Origin: Pseudomonadota bacterium
Lineage (GTDB): Bacteria; Pseudomonadota; Alphaproteobacteria; Rhodospirillales; Magnetospirillaceae
Assembly: GCA_021781575.1 (NCBI GenBank)
Contig: JAJXWP010000033.1
Coordinates: forward strand, 1-50,558
Reading direction: 5' to 3'
Length of the DNA stretch: 50,558 nt
A program made the translations under genes and the position numbers. Every line of letters starts with the position of its first letter. Positions within the stretch are counted from its first letter, which is position 1. Of the stretch, positions 1 through 10,892 are shown in pieces. The notes under the pieces are model-generated. The model saw only the letters and a list, made by a program, of their open reading frames with translations. It was not told the DNA's origin and ran no database searches.

Positions 1-1079
1 GGCGCCGGTGCCGGTGCCGGTGCCGCGGCGGCGGCGGCTGGGCCGGATGAGGCAGCGGCGGCCGGCGCGGCCGCCGCAGTCCGAGAAGCAGCCGCCGGCG
101 GGGTCGCCTGGGCGGACGACCCGGCCGGCACGGAGCTGTGGAAATGCCGCCCGGCGATCCAGCCTCCCAGACCGGCAACCACCAGCAGAACGGCGGCGGC
201 TGTCGCCACCTTGACCGCCGGCCGCCCCAGCCATGCCGGAAGGCGCCAGGAGAACGGCCTGCCGCGCACCAGGCCCGGGGTGTCTCGAATCGCCTCGACC
301 GCGTGGGCGCGCTGCACCGTCGGCGACCCGGCGGAAAAAGCCACCAGCAGGCTTTTATCGGCAAGGATGTTGATGACCCGGGGAATCCCGCCGCTGGCAT
401 CGGCGATGGCGGCCAAGGCGGCGTCGGTATAGATGTCGTATTCAACACCGTGGCGCCGCGAGACGCGGATGCGATGGGCGATGTAGCGCTTGGCCTCGGC
501 GGCGGTCAGCGGCGCGGTGTTGAACGAGAACACGACGCGCTGGTTCAGTTGGCGCAGGCCCGGGTCGCGCAGCAGTTCGTCAAGTTCGGTCTGGGCAAAC
601 AACACGATCTGCAGCAGCTTGTTCTTTTCCGTTTCCAGGTTGGAGATCAGGCGTACCGCCTCGAGCCCCTCCTTGCCCAAATGCTGGGCCTCGTCGACGA
701 CGACGACGGCCAGTCGGCCCTTCGCATGTTCTTCCACCAGGAAACGGTTGAGGGCGGCATAGGGCGACTCGTCGGGCGTCGCCAGTTCGACGCCGAATTC
801 GCCGCAGATGGTGCGCACGATGGTCTGGGCGTCGGCCTGAGGGGCGTTGATATAGGCCACCGAGTCGGTGTCCACCAGCTTGTTGATCAGCAGCCGGCAG
901 AGCAACGTCTTGCCGGTTCCCACCTCGCCGACGATTTTCATGATGCCGGAATCGCGGCGCAGGGCGAATTCCAGCGAAGCAATGATGTTGGCACTCTCTT
1001 GCGTCGGACAGTAATAGTCGATATTCGGGGTGAGAGTGAAAGGATGGTCCTTCAGCCCGAAATGTGCGAGATAAGGCAT
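1..1079 (-). CDS. ExeA/MshM-like AAA+ ATPase, C-terminal end cut by window edge
   Basis: Reads from an ATG at 1079 (preceded by an AGGTGAGGG ribosome site) through the left edge with no stop, so the C-terminus is missing. The N-terminus reads MPYLAHFGLKDHPFTLTP, the usual start of ExeA/GspA/MshM ATPases, and a Walker A motif GEVGTGKT follows at about residues 52-59. A hydrophobic segment (VATAAAVLLVVAGLGGWIAG) lies near residues 290-310, followed by an Ala/Pro-rich stretch running off the edge. ExeA-type proteins are inner-membrane ATPases that help assemble secretins or pilus machines. It starts 3 bp after the MshN-like TPR gene, so the two should be co-transcribed. Whether the system is a type IV/MSHA pilus or type II secretion cannot be told here. 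Confidence 0.8.
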   Translation of the reverse strand, partial: MPYLAHFGLKDHPFTLTPNIDYYCPTQESANIIASLEFALRRDSGIMKIVGEVGTGKTLLCRLLINKLVDTDSVAYINAPQADAQTIVRTICGEFGVELATPDESPYAALNRFLVEEHAKGRLAVVVVDEAQHLGKEGLEAVRLISNLETEKNKLLQIVLFAQTELDELLRDPGLRQLNQRVVFSFNTAPLTAAEAKRYIAHRIRVSRRHGVEYDIYTDAALAAIADASGGIPRVINILADKSLLVAFSAGSPTVQRAHAVEAIRDTPGLVRGRPFSWRLPAWLGRPAVKVATAAAVLLVVAGLGGWIAGRHFHSSVPAGSSAQATPPAAASRTAAAAPAAAASSGPAAAAAAPAPAPA

Positions 1080-1082
1080 CCC

Positions 1083-2510
1083 TCACCTTCCCTGCAAATA
1101 CATCAGCCGCCGGCGAATCTGTTCGAGCGGCAACGGCAACGACGAACCGGGCCCCAGCAGATCGATGGCCGCCTGATACGAGGCCGCCGCCTCGCTCCGC
1201 ATTCCGGCCCGATCCTCGAGAATCGCCAGATTGAGGCGATACAGTCCATTTTCCGGCGACAGGGCGATGGCCTGGTCGAGGGCGGCGATGGCGGCGCCGG
1301 TCTCGTTGCGTCCGGCTTCGATGGCGGCGATCTGGGCGGGGATCGGGCTGAATGAGGGGTAGGCCCGCTGCAGGTCACGCAATTCGTCCAGCGCCTGTTG
1401 CGGCGCCTGGGCGGCGACGATGGCGGTCATGTTGGTCAGTGCCTCGCGATTGTCCGGGTCGGCGGCCAGCACCCGCGAATAGGCCTCGCGGGCATCATGG
1501 AATCGACGCAGCTTGTGCAGGGCGGTCGCCTTGCCCAACAGCAGCGGCAGGCTGGTCGGACTGGCCTTCAGCGCCTTGTCGTAAAGGTCGAGCGCGGCGT
1601 CGTACCGCCCATGCAGTAACATGTCGTAGGCCGACTTGGCGTCTTCGCGCTCGGGCGGCATCGACACCGAAACGGTGACGGCGGGTTCCCCGTCGGCTCC
1701 GGTCAGATCGGCATTGCCCGCCCGGCGGTCCACCGTTACCGCCTGAGCGATCGCGGGCCGGGCCTTTTCGCGGCGGATGCGGTCCATGATCGCCGGCAGA
1801 TCCTGATCCGCCAGCGAAATGATGGCCTTGGCCGGCGGCTGCGGAGAGGTCGGAGCGGTCGGAGCGGTCGGAGCGGGTGGAGCGGCCGGAGCACCCGGCG
1901 GCGGCATGGAGACCCCCGCCACGACGGGTGGGGTGGCGGGTTGGGATGGCGCGGCCGCCATCTGGCTCGGCGAGGCAGCCGAAGCGGCCGGTTTGCCGGC
2001 TGCAGGTTTGGACGGCTGCGCCGGCGAAGCGGCAGGCGGCAGGCTGGCCGCCACCACCGGCGGCGGCAGAGGCGGCGCCGGAGCCGCCGCCGGGGCAGAA
2101 CCGGCCGGTGCTGCTGGGGTCGGTGGCGGCACCACCGCAACCGATGAGGACGGCACGGCCACGGCGGTTGAGGGCGGCGGCGGTCGGTTGGGGAGCTTGG
2201 CAGGGGAAAGCGCCGGTGCCGGCCGGGCCGCATGCACCGGCCGCCTGACGCCGATCGGCCCCGGCAGCGGCGGCCCGTTACCCACCGCCTCCTGCAACTG
2301 GTCGAGGGTGGACAAAATGTCGTCACCGAAGAAGGCCAGGCCACCGACGCCAAGCGCCAGACTGCCGGCAATGGCGACGAGAACCAGCCGCAGGCGTTTC
2401 CCCCCCTTGGCCCGGCCGACCAGGCGGGGATTAGCTTGGACCTCGGGCTCGGGGCGAAGGGCTTCACGGGCTTTGGCAGCCTTGGCCAGCGCCTTATACA
2501 GCACACTCAT
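1083..2510 (-). CDS. MshN-like membrane-anchored TPR protein
   Basis: 475 residues. The start MSVLYKALAKAAKARE resembles MSHA-biogenesis MshN and related pilus-assembly TPR proteins. One membrane segment follows at about residues 41-61, then a very long Pro/Ala/Ser linker (about 85-235) that would span the periplasm, then TPR repeats (about 300-470; for example the stretches around YDMLLHGRYDAALDLYDKAL and AREAYSRVLAADPDNREAL). The linker DNA near 1850-1895 has short tandem repeats encoding Pro/Thr/Ala, typical of coding low complexity. The gene lies directly upstream of the ExeA-like ATPase, matching mshN/mshM-like pairing. The exact machine is an inference. Confidence 0.7.
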   Translation of the reverse strand: MSVLYKALAKAAKAREALRPEPEVQANPRLVGRAKGGKRLRLVLVAIAGSLALGVGGLAFFGDDILSTLDQLQEAVGNGPPLPGPIGVRRPVHAARPAPALSPAKLPNRPPPPSTAVAVPSSSVAVVPPPTPAAPAGSAPAAAPAPPLPPPVVAASLPPAASPAQPSKPAAGKPAASAASPSQMAAAPSQPATPPVVAGVSMPPPGAPAAPPAPTAPTAPTSPQPPAKAIISLADQDLPAIMDRIRREKARPAIAQAVTVDRRAGNADLTGADGEPAVTVSVSMPPEREDAKSAYDMLLHGRYDAALDLYDKALKASPTSLPLLLGKATALHKLRRFHDAREAYSRVLAADPDNREALTNMTAIVAAQAPQQALDELRDLQRAYPSFSPIPAQIAAIEAGRNETGAAIAALDQAIALSPENGLYRLNLAILEDRAGMRSEAAASYQAAIDLLGPGSSLPLPLEQIRRRLMYLQGR

Positions 2511-2757
2511 GGCAATGGCCCGACCTCAAGCGACAAGACGTACGCCCCCCGTAGTCCCTATGATCTATCACAATACGTAAATAAAGCCCATCCCTCACAC
2601 AACATCTGTGGTAGCGCAACCCTTACAACTACCAGGGGAAGGGGGAGACGATTTTCCGCCACCAGAGGAATCGCCAAGTCGGCACATATTTCATGGACGT
2701 CCGGAAATGGCACAAATTAATTAAAATTTTATAAGTGTATATCTTGGACACCGCAGA

Positions 2758-3696
2758 CTATCCATGGGTCAATTGCACACGAAACACCTCGGGTGGATTG
2801 GCGATATTCTTCATCTTGGGCGATCCGATACTTTGGAACCCCGCCTCGACTTTATTCTTCACGAATTCATAGACGTCGGCGGAGATCGATATGCCGCCAG
2901 GGTCGGTGATCGACTCCATGCGTGCCGCGATGTTGACGCCTTCGCCGAACACATCCTTGGCGGTGGCGATCACCTCGCCGCGATGAATGCCGATGCGCAC
3001 TTTCAGCTGGTCGTTGGCCGGACGCGGCTTGTTGAAGGCATGCAGTTCCGTCTGCATGGCGATGCCGCAACGCAACGCTTCCAGGGGGCTTTCGAACACC
3101 ACCATGAAGGCGTCGCCGATGGTTTTGATTTCCTTGCCGCGGTGGGTGGTGATGGCGCGGCGCATGATCGTGTTGTGTTCCTTGAGCAGCGCGTAAGTGG
3201 CCGCCTCGTCCTTTTCCATCTTGGCGCTGTAGCCGACGATGTCGGTCATCATGATGACCATGATCTGCTTCTTTTCGTTTTCCTGCCGCTTCACGTCGAA
3301 CGGTTGTCCGCCGGCCGTCGTCGCAGGCATCGCCCCCGCCGCCGGATGCCTGGCCCCACCGCCGCGCAGGCGGCGGATGAGGCCGCCCAAGACGGTCACC
3401 GGGAGCCATAGCCCAAGGACGCTGATGGCGGCGATGATCCGCCCAACGGCCGGATTGGGAAACAGCAGGCGGAAGTCCTGGTTGGTGACGATGACGGCGA
3501 ACAGCCCGGCATAAGCCGCCAACCGCACCATTTTGCCGCCGATCCCGCCAAGGAAAATGCGCAAGGCGAGGCACAGCGCGGCTACCGCGGCGGCGGCGGC
3601 GGCAAGCTGCGGCTCGTAAAAATATTGAACGGTTGCCCAGGTGGCGGCGAGATAGACCGGTACGGCATTGAGGTAGCTGAGAAAGATCGCCTGCAT
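2758..3696 (-). CDS. Membrane class III adenylate/guanylate cyclase
   Basis: 312 residues from the ATG at 3696, chosen because AAGGGGCGG lies just upstream; an upstream in-frame ATG at 3729 lacks a good site. Three or four membrane segments occupy residues 1-110 and the cyclase homology domain covers about 143-310. Metal-binding motifs are visible: MTDIVGY (Asp152) and IGDAFMVVF (Asp195), plus HRGEV and GEGVNIAARM. The family makes cAMP (or cGMP) from the nucleoside triphosphate at the membrane. The gene is 45 bp downstream of the PilJ/PAS histidine kinase on the same strand and may be the last gene of the ubiTUV transcript. Which nucleotide it makes cannot be read from the sequence. Confidence 0.85.
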   Translation of the reverse strand: MQAIFLSYLNAVPVYLAATWATVQYFYEPQLAAAAAAVAALCLALRIFLGGIGGKMVRLAAYAGLFAVIVTNQDFRLLFPNPAVGRIIAAISVLGLWLPVTVLGGLIRRLRGGGARHPAAGAMPATTAGGQPFDVKRQENEKKQIMVIMMTDIVGYSAKMEKDEAATYALLKEHNTIMRRAITTHRGKEIKTIGDAFMVVFESPLEALRCGIAMQTELHAFNKPRPANDQLKVRIGIHRGEVIATAKDVFGEGVNIAARMESITDPGGISISADVYEFVKNKVEAGFQSIGSPKMKNIANPPEVFRVQLTHG

Positions 3697-3741
3697 GTTC
3701 CGCCCCTTGCGGCTGTCACATGCAAACAATGTAGCATCCGC

Positions 3742-5898
<2,157 letters not shown>

Positions 5899-5904
5899 GG
5901 GCCG

Positions 5905-6819
5905 CTATACCGCCAAGGCCTCGCCGTCGACCAGCAGATGGCCTTCGCGCCCGTAGATGTAGCCGTTGGCGAATTCCGCTTCCGGCGTCAGCTCGGCGAG
6001 CAGTCGATTGGCCTCTTCCGCGTCGGTGCGCCCCTCGACGACCGCGCGGAACAACGCGGCCACGGCTACCATGTCGCAGGATTGCGGCCACAGCCGGAAA
6101 CGGCCGACGCCGGCCCGGCGCAATGCCTCCAGTTCCCCCAGCAGATTGTGATAGCGGTAGGACATGGTCTGCGTGCCGTTCACCGTCAGGAACGGCTTGC
6201 CATCCATGGTATCCACCGGCATGCCGTCGGGATCGTCGGCGCAGACATACTGGCATCCGTCCTTCGCCAGGTTGCGCGACCGGGCGTGATAGCAGCGGGC
6301 CGACATGGCCAGCGGCAACCGGCCGAACACCTGCACCTCGATCTCGGCCAGGCCCTGAGCGGCAAGGACGGCGATGGTCGATGCCGGAGCCTCCACCGGC
6401 AGGCATACGCGGCGTGCCCCCAGCCTGGCCAGATAAGCCAAGGTACCCTCGTTGTACACGTTGACGAACGGCCCGACGGCGAACGGCCGGCCATTCAACG
6501 CCGCGGCGAACGACAAGTCGTTGGCTTCGGTCATGAAGCCCTCGACGGCGGCCAAGGCGCGCGCCGCCTCACGCTCTTTGCCGCTCATCACCAGGGCGAG
6601 GGAGGACAGGACCACCTCCTTGCCGGCGGCGGTCAGGCGTTCGATGACCTGGGGGACGAACGGATCGAAGAACGGCTGGCGCTTGGAACAGACCACCTCG
6701 CCGAGATAGACGGTGTCCACCGCGGCCTCATCGGCAATGCGCAGGTAGAAATCCCGCCACGCCTCCGGCTTCCAGTTGAACAGGACCGGACCCAGGCTCA
6801 GTTTCGCTCCGCCGCTCAT
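5905..6819 (-). CDS. ubiV: UbiV, O2-independent ubiquinone hydroxylation protein (U32 family)
   Basis: 304 residues from ATG 6819, which overlaps the ubiU stop by 4 bp (ATGA). This is a U32 peptidase-family protein. The four cysteines expected to hold a [4Fe-4S] cluster in UbiV are present: Cys44 (VVCSKRQPFF), Cys176, Cys189 and Cys193 (SARCYHAR, DGCQYVC). In E. coli UbiU and UbiV act together, with UbiT, to hydroxylate the ubiquinone ring without oxygen, using prephenate as oxygen donor. The order ubiT-ubiU-ubiV supports the call. A denitrifier using ubiquinone needs this route under anoxia, consistent with the nor operon in this window. Confidence 0.9.
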   Translation of the reverse strand: MSGGAKLSLGPVLFNWKPEAWRDFYLRIADEAAVDTVYLGEVVCSKRQPFFDPFVPQVIERLTAAGKEVVLSSLALVMSGKEREAARALAAVEGFMTEANDLSFAAALNGRPFAVGPFVNVYNEGTLAYLARLGARRVCLPVEAPASTIAVLAAQGLAEIEVQVFGRLPLAMSARCYHARSRNLAKDGCQYVCADDPDGMPVDTMDGKPFLTVNGTQTMSYRYHNLLGELEALRRAGVGRFRLWPQSCDMVAVAALFRAVVEGRTDAEEANRLLAELTPEAEFANGYIYGREGHLLVDGEALAV

Positions 6820-7808
6820 CGCCAGCTCCGCTCGTAGGCGCCGGCGGTGTGGCGCCCGCCCTCGGTGACGCCGGCAAGAACCATCGGCGGCACGGGCTCG
6901 CCGCGCCGGATCGCATCCACCGCCTGACGGAACGCCTTGACCACGCTGCCCACATAGGCGCGGCCGCGCTGGCGGCCTTCGATCTTGAAGGCGGTGACGC
7001 CGGCGGCGATCAGGTCGGGCAGCAGGTCCAGCGTGTTGAGCGAGGTCGGCTCCTCGAACAGATAGCTGAGCTTGCCATTGGCTTCGAATCGGCCCTTGCA
7101 CAGGGTGGGATAGCCGGCGGGTTCGCCATTGCCGAAGGTGTTGATGGTGAACCCGCCCAATTGGCTGACCACCTTCTCTCCCTTCTCCACATAGCGAACA
7201 TGGCTGGCGGGCGAACAGGCGCCGCTGGTGTTCGGCGAATGCCCGGTGGCGTAGGAGGACAGGGCGCACCGTCCCTCGGCCATGACGCACAGGCCGCCGA
7301 AAACGAAGACCTCCATCTCGATCGGCACGTCGGCGCACAGCGCGGCGATTTCCGGCACGGTAAGCACCCGTGGCAGGACGGCGCGGCGGATGCCAAAGGA
7401 TTCGTGGTAGAAGCGGATGGCTTCGGCCGAAGAAGCCGAAGCCTGGACCGACAGGTGCAGCCGTAGCTCGGGATGCGTCTTCGAGGCGTAGTCGCAAAGG
7501 CCGATATCGGCCAGAATCACCGCGTCGGCGTTGAACCGGGCGGCGTCATCGACCGCGGCGTGCCAGATCTGCGGGTGGCCGGCCCGCGGAAAGGTGTTGA
7601 TCGCCACCAGCACCTTGCTGCCGCGCTCGTGGGCATAGGCGATGCCGTCGGCCAGTTCGGGCCGGCTGAAATTGAGTCCGGGAAAGTTGCGGGCATTGGT
7701 CTCGTCGCGGTAGCCGACATAGACGCAATCGGCCCCGGCGTCCACCGCCGCCTTGAGGGCGGCGGGCGTGCCGGCCGGGCAGACCAGTTCGACGTTCTCG
7801 GCGCTCAT
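6816..7808 (-). CDS. ubiU: UbiU, O2-independent ubiquinone hydroxylation protein (U32 family)
   Basis: 330 residues from ATG 7808, overlapping the ubiT stop by 4 bp. It has the U32 N-terminus VELVCPAGTPAALKAAVDAG and the FeS cysteines at 174 and 181 (GGLCVMAEGRC), 198 (GACSPASH) and 237 (PTLCKGRF), matching the four-cysteine pattern of UbiU. UbiU forms a complex with UbiV, and both carry 4Fe-4S clusters. YhbU/YhbV of E. coli are the reference proteins. The neighbouring gene confirms it is not a collagenase-like peptidase or RlhA. Confidence 0.9.
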   Translation of the reverse strand: MSAENVELVCPAGTPAALKAAVDAGADCVYVGYRDETNARNFPGLNFSRPELADGIAYAHERGSKVLVAINTFPRAGHPQIWHAAVDDAARFNADAVILADIGLCDYASKTHPELRLHLSVQASASSAEAIRFYHESFGIRRAVLPRVLTVPEIAALCADVPIEMEVFVFGGLCVMAEGRCALSSYATGHSPNTSGACSPASHVRYVEKGEKVVSQLGGFTINTFGNGEPAGYPTLCKGRFEANGKLSYLFEEPTSLNTLDLLPDLIAAGVTAFKIEGRQRGRAYVGSVVKAFRQAVDAIRRGEPVPPMVLAGVTEGGRHTAGAYERSWR

Positions 7809-8488
7809 GCGCGGCGCTCCCGTTGGCGCAGGGTGCGGCGCAGCGCCGTCAGTTCGGCCTCCAATTCGTTGAGCCGGGCGGTCTGGGCGTCGGCGCCGCG
7901 CAAGGCCGGAGCGAGAAGTGCGCTGCGGACGGTGTCCATGTCGTGGGCGATGCGGCCAAACAGCCGTCCGCCAAGGCCGAAGACATGGCGTAGCGGCCGA
8001 GCCAGTGGCCCAAGGGTCGCGGCGAAGTCTGCCTGCAGGTCGATGCCGGCTCCATCGATGGCGTTGCGCAAGGCCACCACCACCTCGGTATCGCCTTCGA
8101 ACACCAGCTGACGGGAAAAGAACGCCGCGTCGCCGTCGGTCCGCCCTTCGGCCAAGGCGATCAGCATGGCCAGCGGGCCACGGATCACCGCGGTCACGGG
8201 CACGCCCTCGAAGTCGCGGCGCACGGTCAGTCGAGGCGACTCGGGATGGGCATCGAGGATCAGCACGAAGGGCAGATCGACCGGATGAATGCCGACCGAC
8301 GCATCGGGATAGGCGGCCAGACGTTCCAGAATGTCGGGATGCCGGCGACGCACCACCGACAGGATGGCGTCGAATAAAGGCTGAAGAAGGCGTGGCGGTA
8401 CCGGTGCCAAGGCCAGGCCGGCCAGCAGTACCGGCGAAAACGGCATATCGACGGGGCGGGAACGCTGCGCCGCACGATGGGTCAGCAT
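7805..8488 (-). CDS. ubiT: UbiT, SCP2-domain accessory factor of anaerobic ubiquinone synthesis
   Basis: 227 residues if started at ATG 8488, which has GGGAG about 9 bases upstream; a longer in-frame start at 8584 is possible but gives an unlike N-terminal tail. The middle (about residues 50-150) is an SCP2-type lipid-binding domain, including the VDLPFVLILDAHPESPRLTV region. The C-terminus is a charged helix (NELEAELTALRRTLRQRERRA). UbiT binds isoprenoid quinone intermediates and is required with UbiUV. It is the first gene of the ubiTUV set; the 8489-8695 gap should hold its promoter, but I found no convincing FNR box there. Confidence 0.85.
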   Translation of the reverse strand: MLTHRAAQRSRPVDMPFSPVLLAGLALAPVPPRLLQPLFDAILSVVRRRHPDILERLAAYPDASVGIHPVDLPFVLILDAHPESPRLTVRRDFEGVPVTAVIRGPLAMLIALAEGRTDGDAAFFSRQLVFEGDTEVVVALRNAIDGAGIDLQADFAATLGPLARPLRHVFGLGGRLFGRIAHDMDTVRSALLAPALRGADAQTARLNELEAELTALRRTLRQRERRA

Positions 8489-8695
8489 CCGGATCAACTC
8501 CCAAAAAAGTCTTGAAGTCGGAAACCGAGAAGAAAGCACCCCGGCATACGCCACGTCAAGAATTCTGCGAGAGTTTCGACACAAGTGGTTTTCGCCTGCA
8601 GATGACGCAGGCGCTCCCGCCGTCCGGGCAATCGATCGATCGCCCCCTCTCCCGCCCCGCGGATCGCCGCTTTCCTGCCGGATATTTCCCGGCGG

Positions 8696-9973
8696 TCAGG
8701 ACGTTTCGCGGCGCAATTGCAGCCCCCCGGTGACCAGCGTCCAGACGAAGGCGGACGCAACGGCAAGACAAGCCACGCCGGCGATGACGAAAGCCTGAAA
8801 ATAGCTGCCGGTCGCATCGCGCGACCATGCGGCGCCATAAGCGGCAATCCCGGCGCCGACCTGATGGCCGACGGCGATCCAGCCATAAAGAATCGCGGCA
8901 TTGCTCTCACCACAGGATTGGGCGATCAGGCGGACGGTCGGCGGCACCGTGGCAATCCAGTCAAGTCCGTAGAATATGCCGAACACCGACAGCTGAAGCA
9001 GATCGAAGTCGCTGAGGGGAAGATAAAGCAAGGACAACCCACGCAAGCCATAATACCAGGCCAGCAACATTCGGTTGTCGTAGCGGTCGGACATCCAGCC
9101 CGAAGCGGTGGTGCCGAGCAGGTTGAGCACGCCCATCGTCGCGACCAGCCCGGCGGCTTGCATTTCGGGCAAGCCGTGATCGACGCAAAAGGCGATCATA
9201 TGGGTACCGACCAGCCCGGTGGTCGAAAAGCCGCAAATAAAGAAGCTCCCGAACAAAAGCCAGAACGCCGGCACACGCACGCCTTGTCCCAACACACGGA
9301 AGGCATTAGCCAGAGGATTGCCTTGGACCGGCGGTTCGTCCTCCTGACCACTGGCTCCATAAGGCCTGAGCCCGATGGATGCCGGCGATTCGGGCAGGAG
9401 CAGCCAGATGACCGGAAAGGCCAAGGCCGGTGCCACGGCACCGGCCAGCATGGCATGGCGCCAACCGAGCCTGTCGATCAATGCCGCCACCACCGGCAGG
9501 AACACCAACTGGCCGATGACGGTGCTGGCCGTCAGCAGCCCCATGGCAAGGCCGCGCCGCTGCCGGAACCAACGCCCGACGATGGTGGCGCCCAGGACGC
9601 TGGCGATGGTGCCGGATCCCAGGCCGGTCAGCACGCCCCACACCACCACCATTTGCCAGGGCTTGTCGACCAGGGTGGTCGCCGCCACCGACAGGCAGAG
9701 CAGTGCCAAGGCCGTCAGCACGGTCAGGCGGATGCCGAAGCGAAGCATGATCGAGGCGGCAAACGGCCCCATCAGGCCATAGAGGGCAATTCCGACCGCC
9801 GCCGCGAACGAGATAACCGACCGATCCCAGCCGAGATCCGTCTCGAGCGGCACCAGCAGCACGCCCGGCATGCTGCGCACCCCGGCGGAAGCGACCATGG
9901 CAAAAAAGACAGCCGCCACGACAACCCACGCATAGGGCACACGAAGACCAAGCGCACGGGCGATCACGTTCAT
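8696..9973 (-). CDS. MFS transporter (12 TM), last gene of the phosphotransferase operon
   Basis: 425 residues with about 12 hydrophobic segments and the MFS signature between TM2 and TM3 (GPFAASIMLRFGIRLTV) and again in the second half (TTASGWMSDRYDNRMLL). It resembles monocarboxylate/oxalate-formate-like MFS permeases found beside catabolic genes. It follows the SDR gene on the same strand with about 110 bp between them, a space filled by the 31-bp tandem repeats. The probable job is uptake of the substrate degraded by the 10087-22624 genes. The substrate cannot be deduced. Confidence 0.8.
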   Translation of the reverse strand: MNVIARALGLRVPYAWVVVAAVFFAMVASAGVRSMPGVLLVPLETDLGWDRSVISFAAAVGIALYGLMGPFAASIMLRFGIRLTVLTALALLCLSVAATTLVDKPWQMVVVWGVLTGLGSGTIASVLGATIVGRWFRQRRGLAMGLLTASTVIGQLVFLPVVAALIDRLGWRHAMLAGAVAPALAFPVIWLLLPESPASIGLRPYGASGQEDEPPVQGNPLANAFRVLGQGVRVPAFWLLFGSFFICGFSTTGLVGTHMIAFCVDHGLPEMQAAGLVATMGVLNLLGTTASGWMSDRYDNRMLLAWYYGLRGLSLLYLPLSDFDLLQLSVFGIFYGLDWIATVPPTVRLIAQSCGESNAAILYGWIAVGHQVGAGIAAYGAAWSRDATGSYFQAFVIAGVACLAVASAFVWTLVTGGLQLRRETS

Positions 9974-10024
9974 GGCTATCTCCTATCCGATGGCCGGCGG
10001 TCACAGCTGGCCAGCCGCGGGAGG

Positions 10025-10114
10025 TCAGATAAATTGTCGACCGCCGTCGACGGGATCAGATAAATTGTCGACCGCCGTCGACGGGATCAGATAAATTGTC
10101 GACCGCCGTCGACG
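10025..10114. repeat. Three tandem 31-bp copies of the 3' end of the SDR gene
   Basis: Copies begin at 10025, 10056 and 10087. The first two are identical over 31 bp and the third over 28 bp. Read on the minus strand, each carries the last codons of the SDR gene (VDGGRQFI then stop). Each contains GTCGAC-CGCC-GTCGAC, which can fold into a 6-bp stem. The copy at 10087 is the real gene end; the other two lie beyond the stop. Slipped-strand duplication is the simplest origin. Confidence 0.95.
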
Positions 10115-10845
10115 ACGATCGTCTGCCCGGTGACGAAGTCACTGAGCGGCGAGGCCAGCCACAGGCAGGCGCCGACCATGTCGTTCGGATGCGCGGCGCG
10201 GTGGATGGCGCCGCGCGCCACGCCGTAGTTCTCCGCATCCGCGATCGCCGCCCGGCTTGCCTCGGTAAGGGTGAAACCCGGGGCCAGGGCATTCACCGTG
10301 ACGCCGTCATTGCCAAGTTCGCGGGCCATGACGCGGGTCATGGCAATCACTCCGCCTTTCGACGAGACGTAATGCATCCAAAGCGGCGAGCCGCTGAATA
10401 CGGTGGCCGAGGCGACATTGACGATTTTCCCGCCGCGCCCCTTCATATGCGGATAGGCGGCTTTTGCGCAAAGGAACGGCCCCTTGAGATTGACGTTCAT
10501 CACGCGATCCCATTCGCCGGCGGTGATTTCATAGAATGGCTTACGCTGAAGGCCGGCGTAGACCCCGGCGTTGTTGACCAGGATGTCGACGGCACCGTAG
10601 GCGTCGTGCACCCGCGCGATCATTGCGCCGACCGATGCCTCGTCGGAGACGTCGACCGCCGCCGCCATTGCCGTGCCGCCCTGATCGACCAGAGTCCGCG
10701 CCGCTTTGCCGGCGGCATCGATATTGAGGTCGGCGATCGCCACCCGGGCACCGGCGCGCGCCAGCCCTTCGGCGAAGGCGAAACCCAGCCCACCAGCGGC
10801 GCCGGTGATGATGGCAGCTTTGCCTGCCAAACCGAGATCACTCAT
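10087..10845 (-). CDS. Short-chain dehydrogenase/reductase
   Basis: 252 residues. Classical SDR features are present: cofactor motif TGAAGGLG (14-21), NNAG (91-94), Ser146, and YVSSK with Tyr159 and Lys163. Asp39 after the second beta strand (VAIADL) favours NAD(H). It ends in the common SDR tail GQTIVVDGG. It lies between the duplicated-domain protein and the MFS gene, in the same operon as the phosphotransferase subunits, and would oxidise a secondary alcohol (or reduce a ketone) in that pathway. FabG-like annotation is possible, but the context argues for catabolism. Confidence 0.85.
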   Translation of the reverse strand: MSDLGLAGKAAIITGAAGGLGFAFAEGLARAGARVAIADLNIDAAGKAARTLVDQGGTAMAAAVDVSDEASVGAMIARVHDAYGAVDILVNNAGVYAGLQRKPFYEITAGEWDRVMNVNLKGPFLCAKAAYPHMKGRGGKIVNVASATVFSGSPLWMHYVSSKGGVIAMTRVMARELGNDGVTVNALAPGFTLTEASRAAIADAENYGVARGAIHRAAHPNDMVGACLWLASPLSDFVTGQTIVVDGGRQFI

Positions 10846-10892
10846 GATGGTGCAATCCCCTTCAGATTGGTTGGCCCCGCCCGCCCGGCGCG

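Noticed and set aside
8489-8695. FNR box or strong promoter in front of ubiT
   Set aside because: Only half-sites (TTGA or TCAA) were found; the best -35 (TTGACG near 8554-8559) has no acceptable -10.
10025-10114. Possible CRISPR array
   Set aside because: Repeats are directly tandem without spacers, there are only three, and they derive from the end of a gene.
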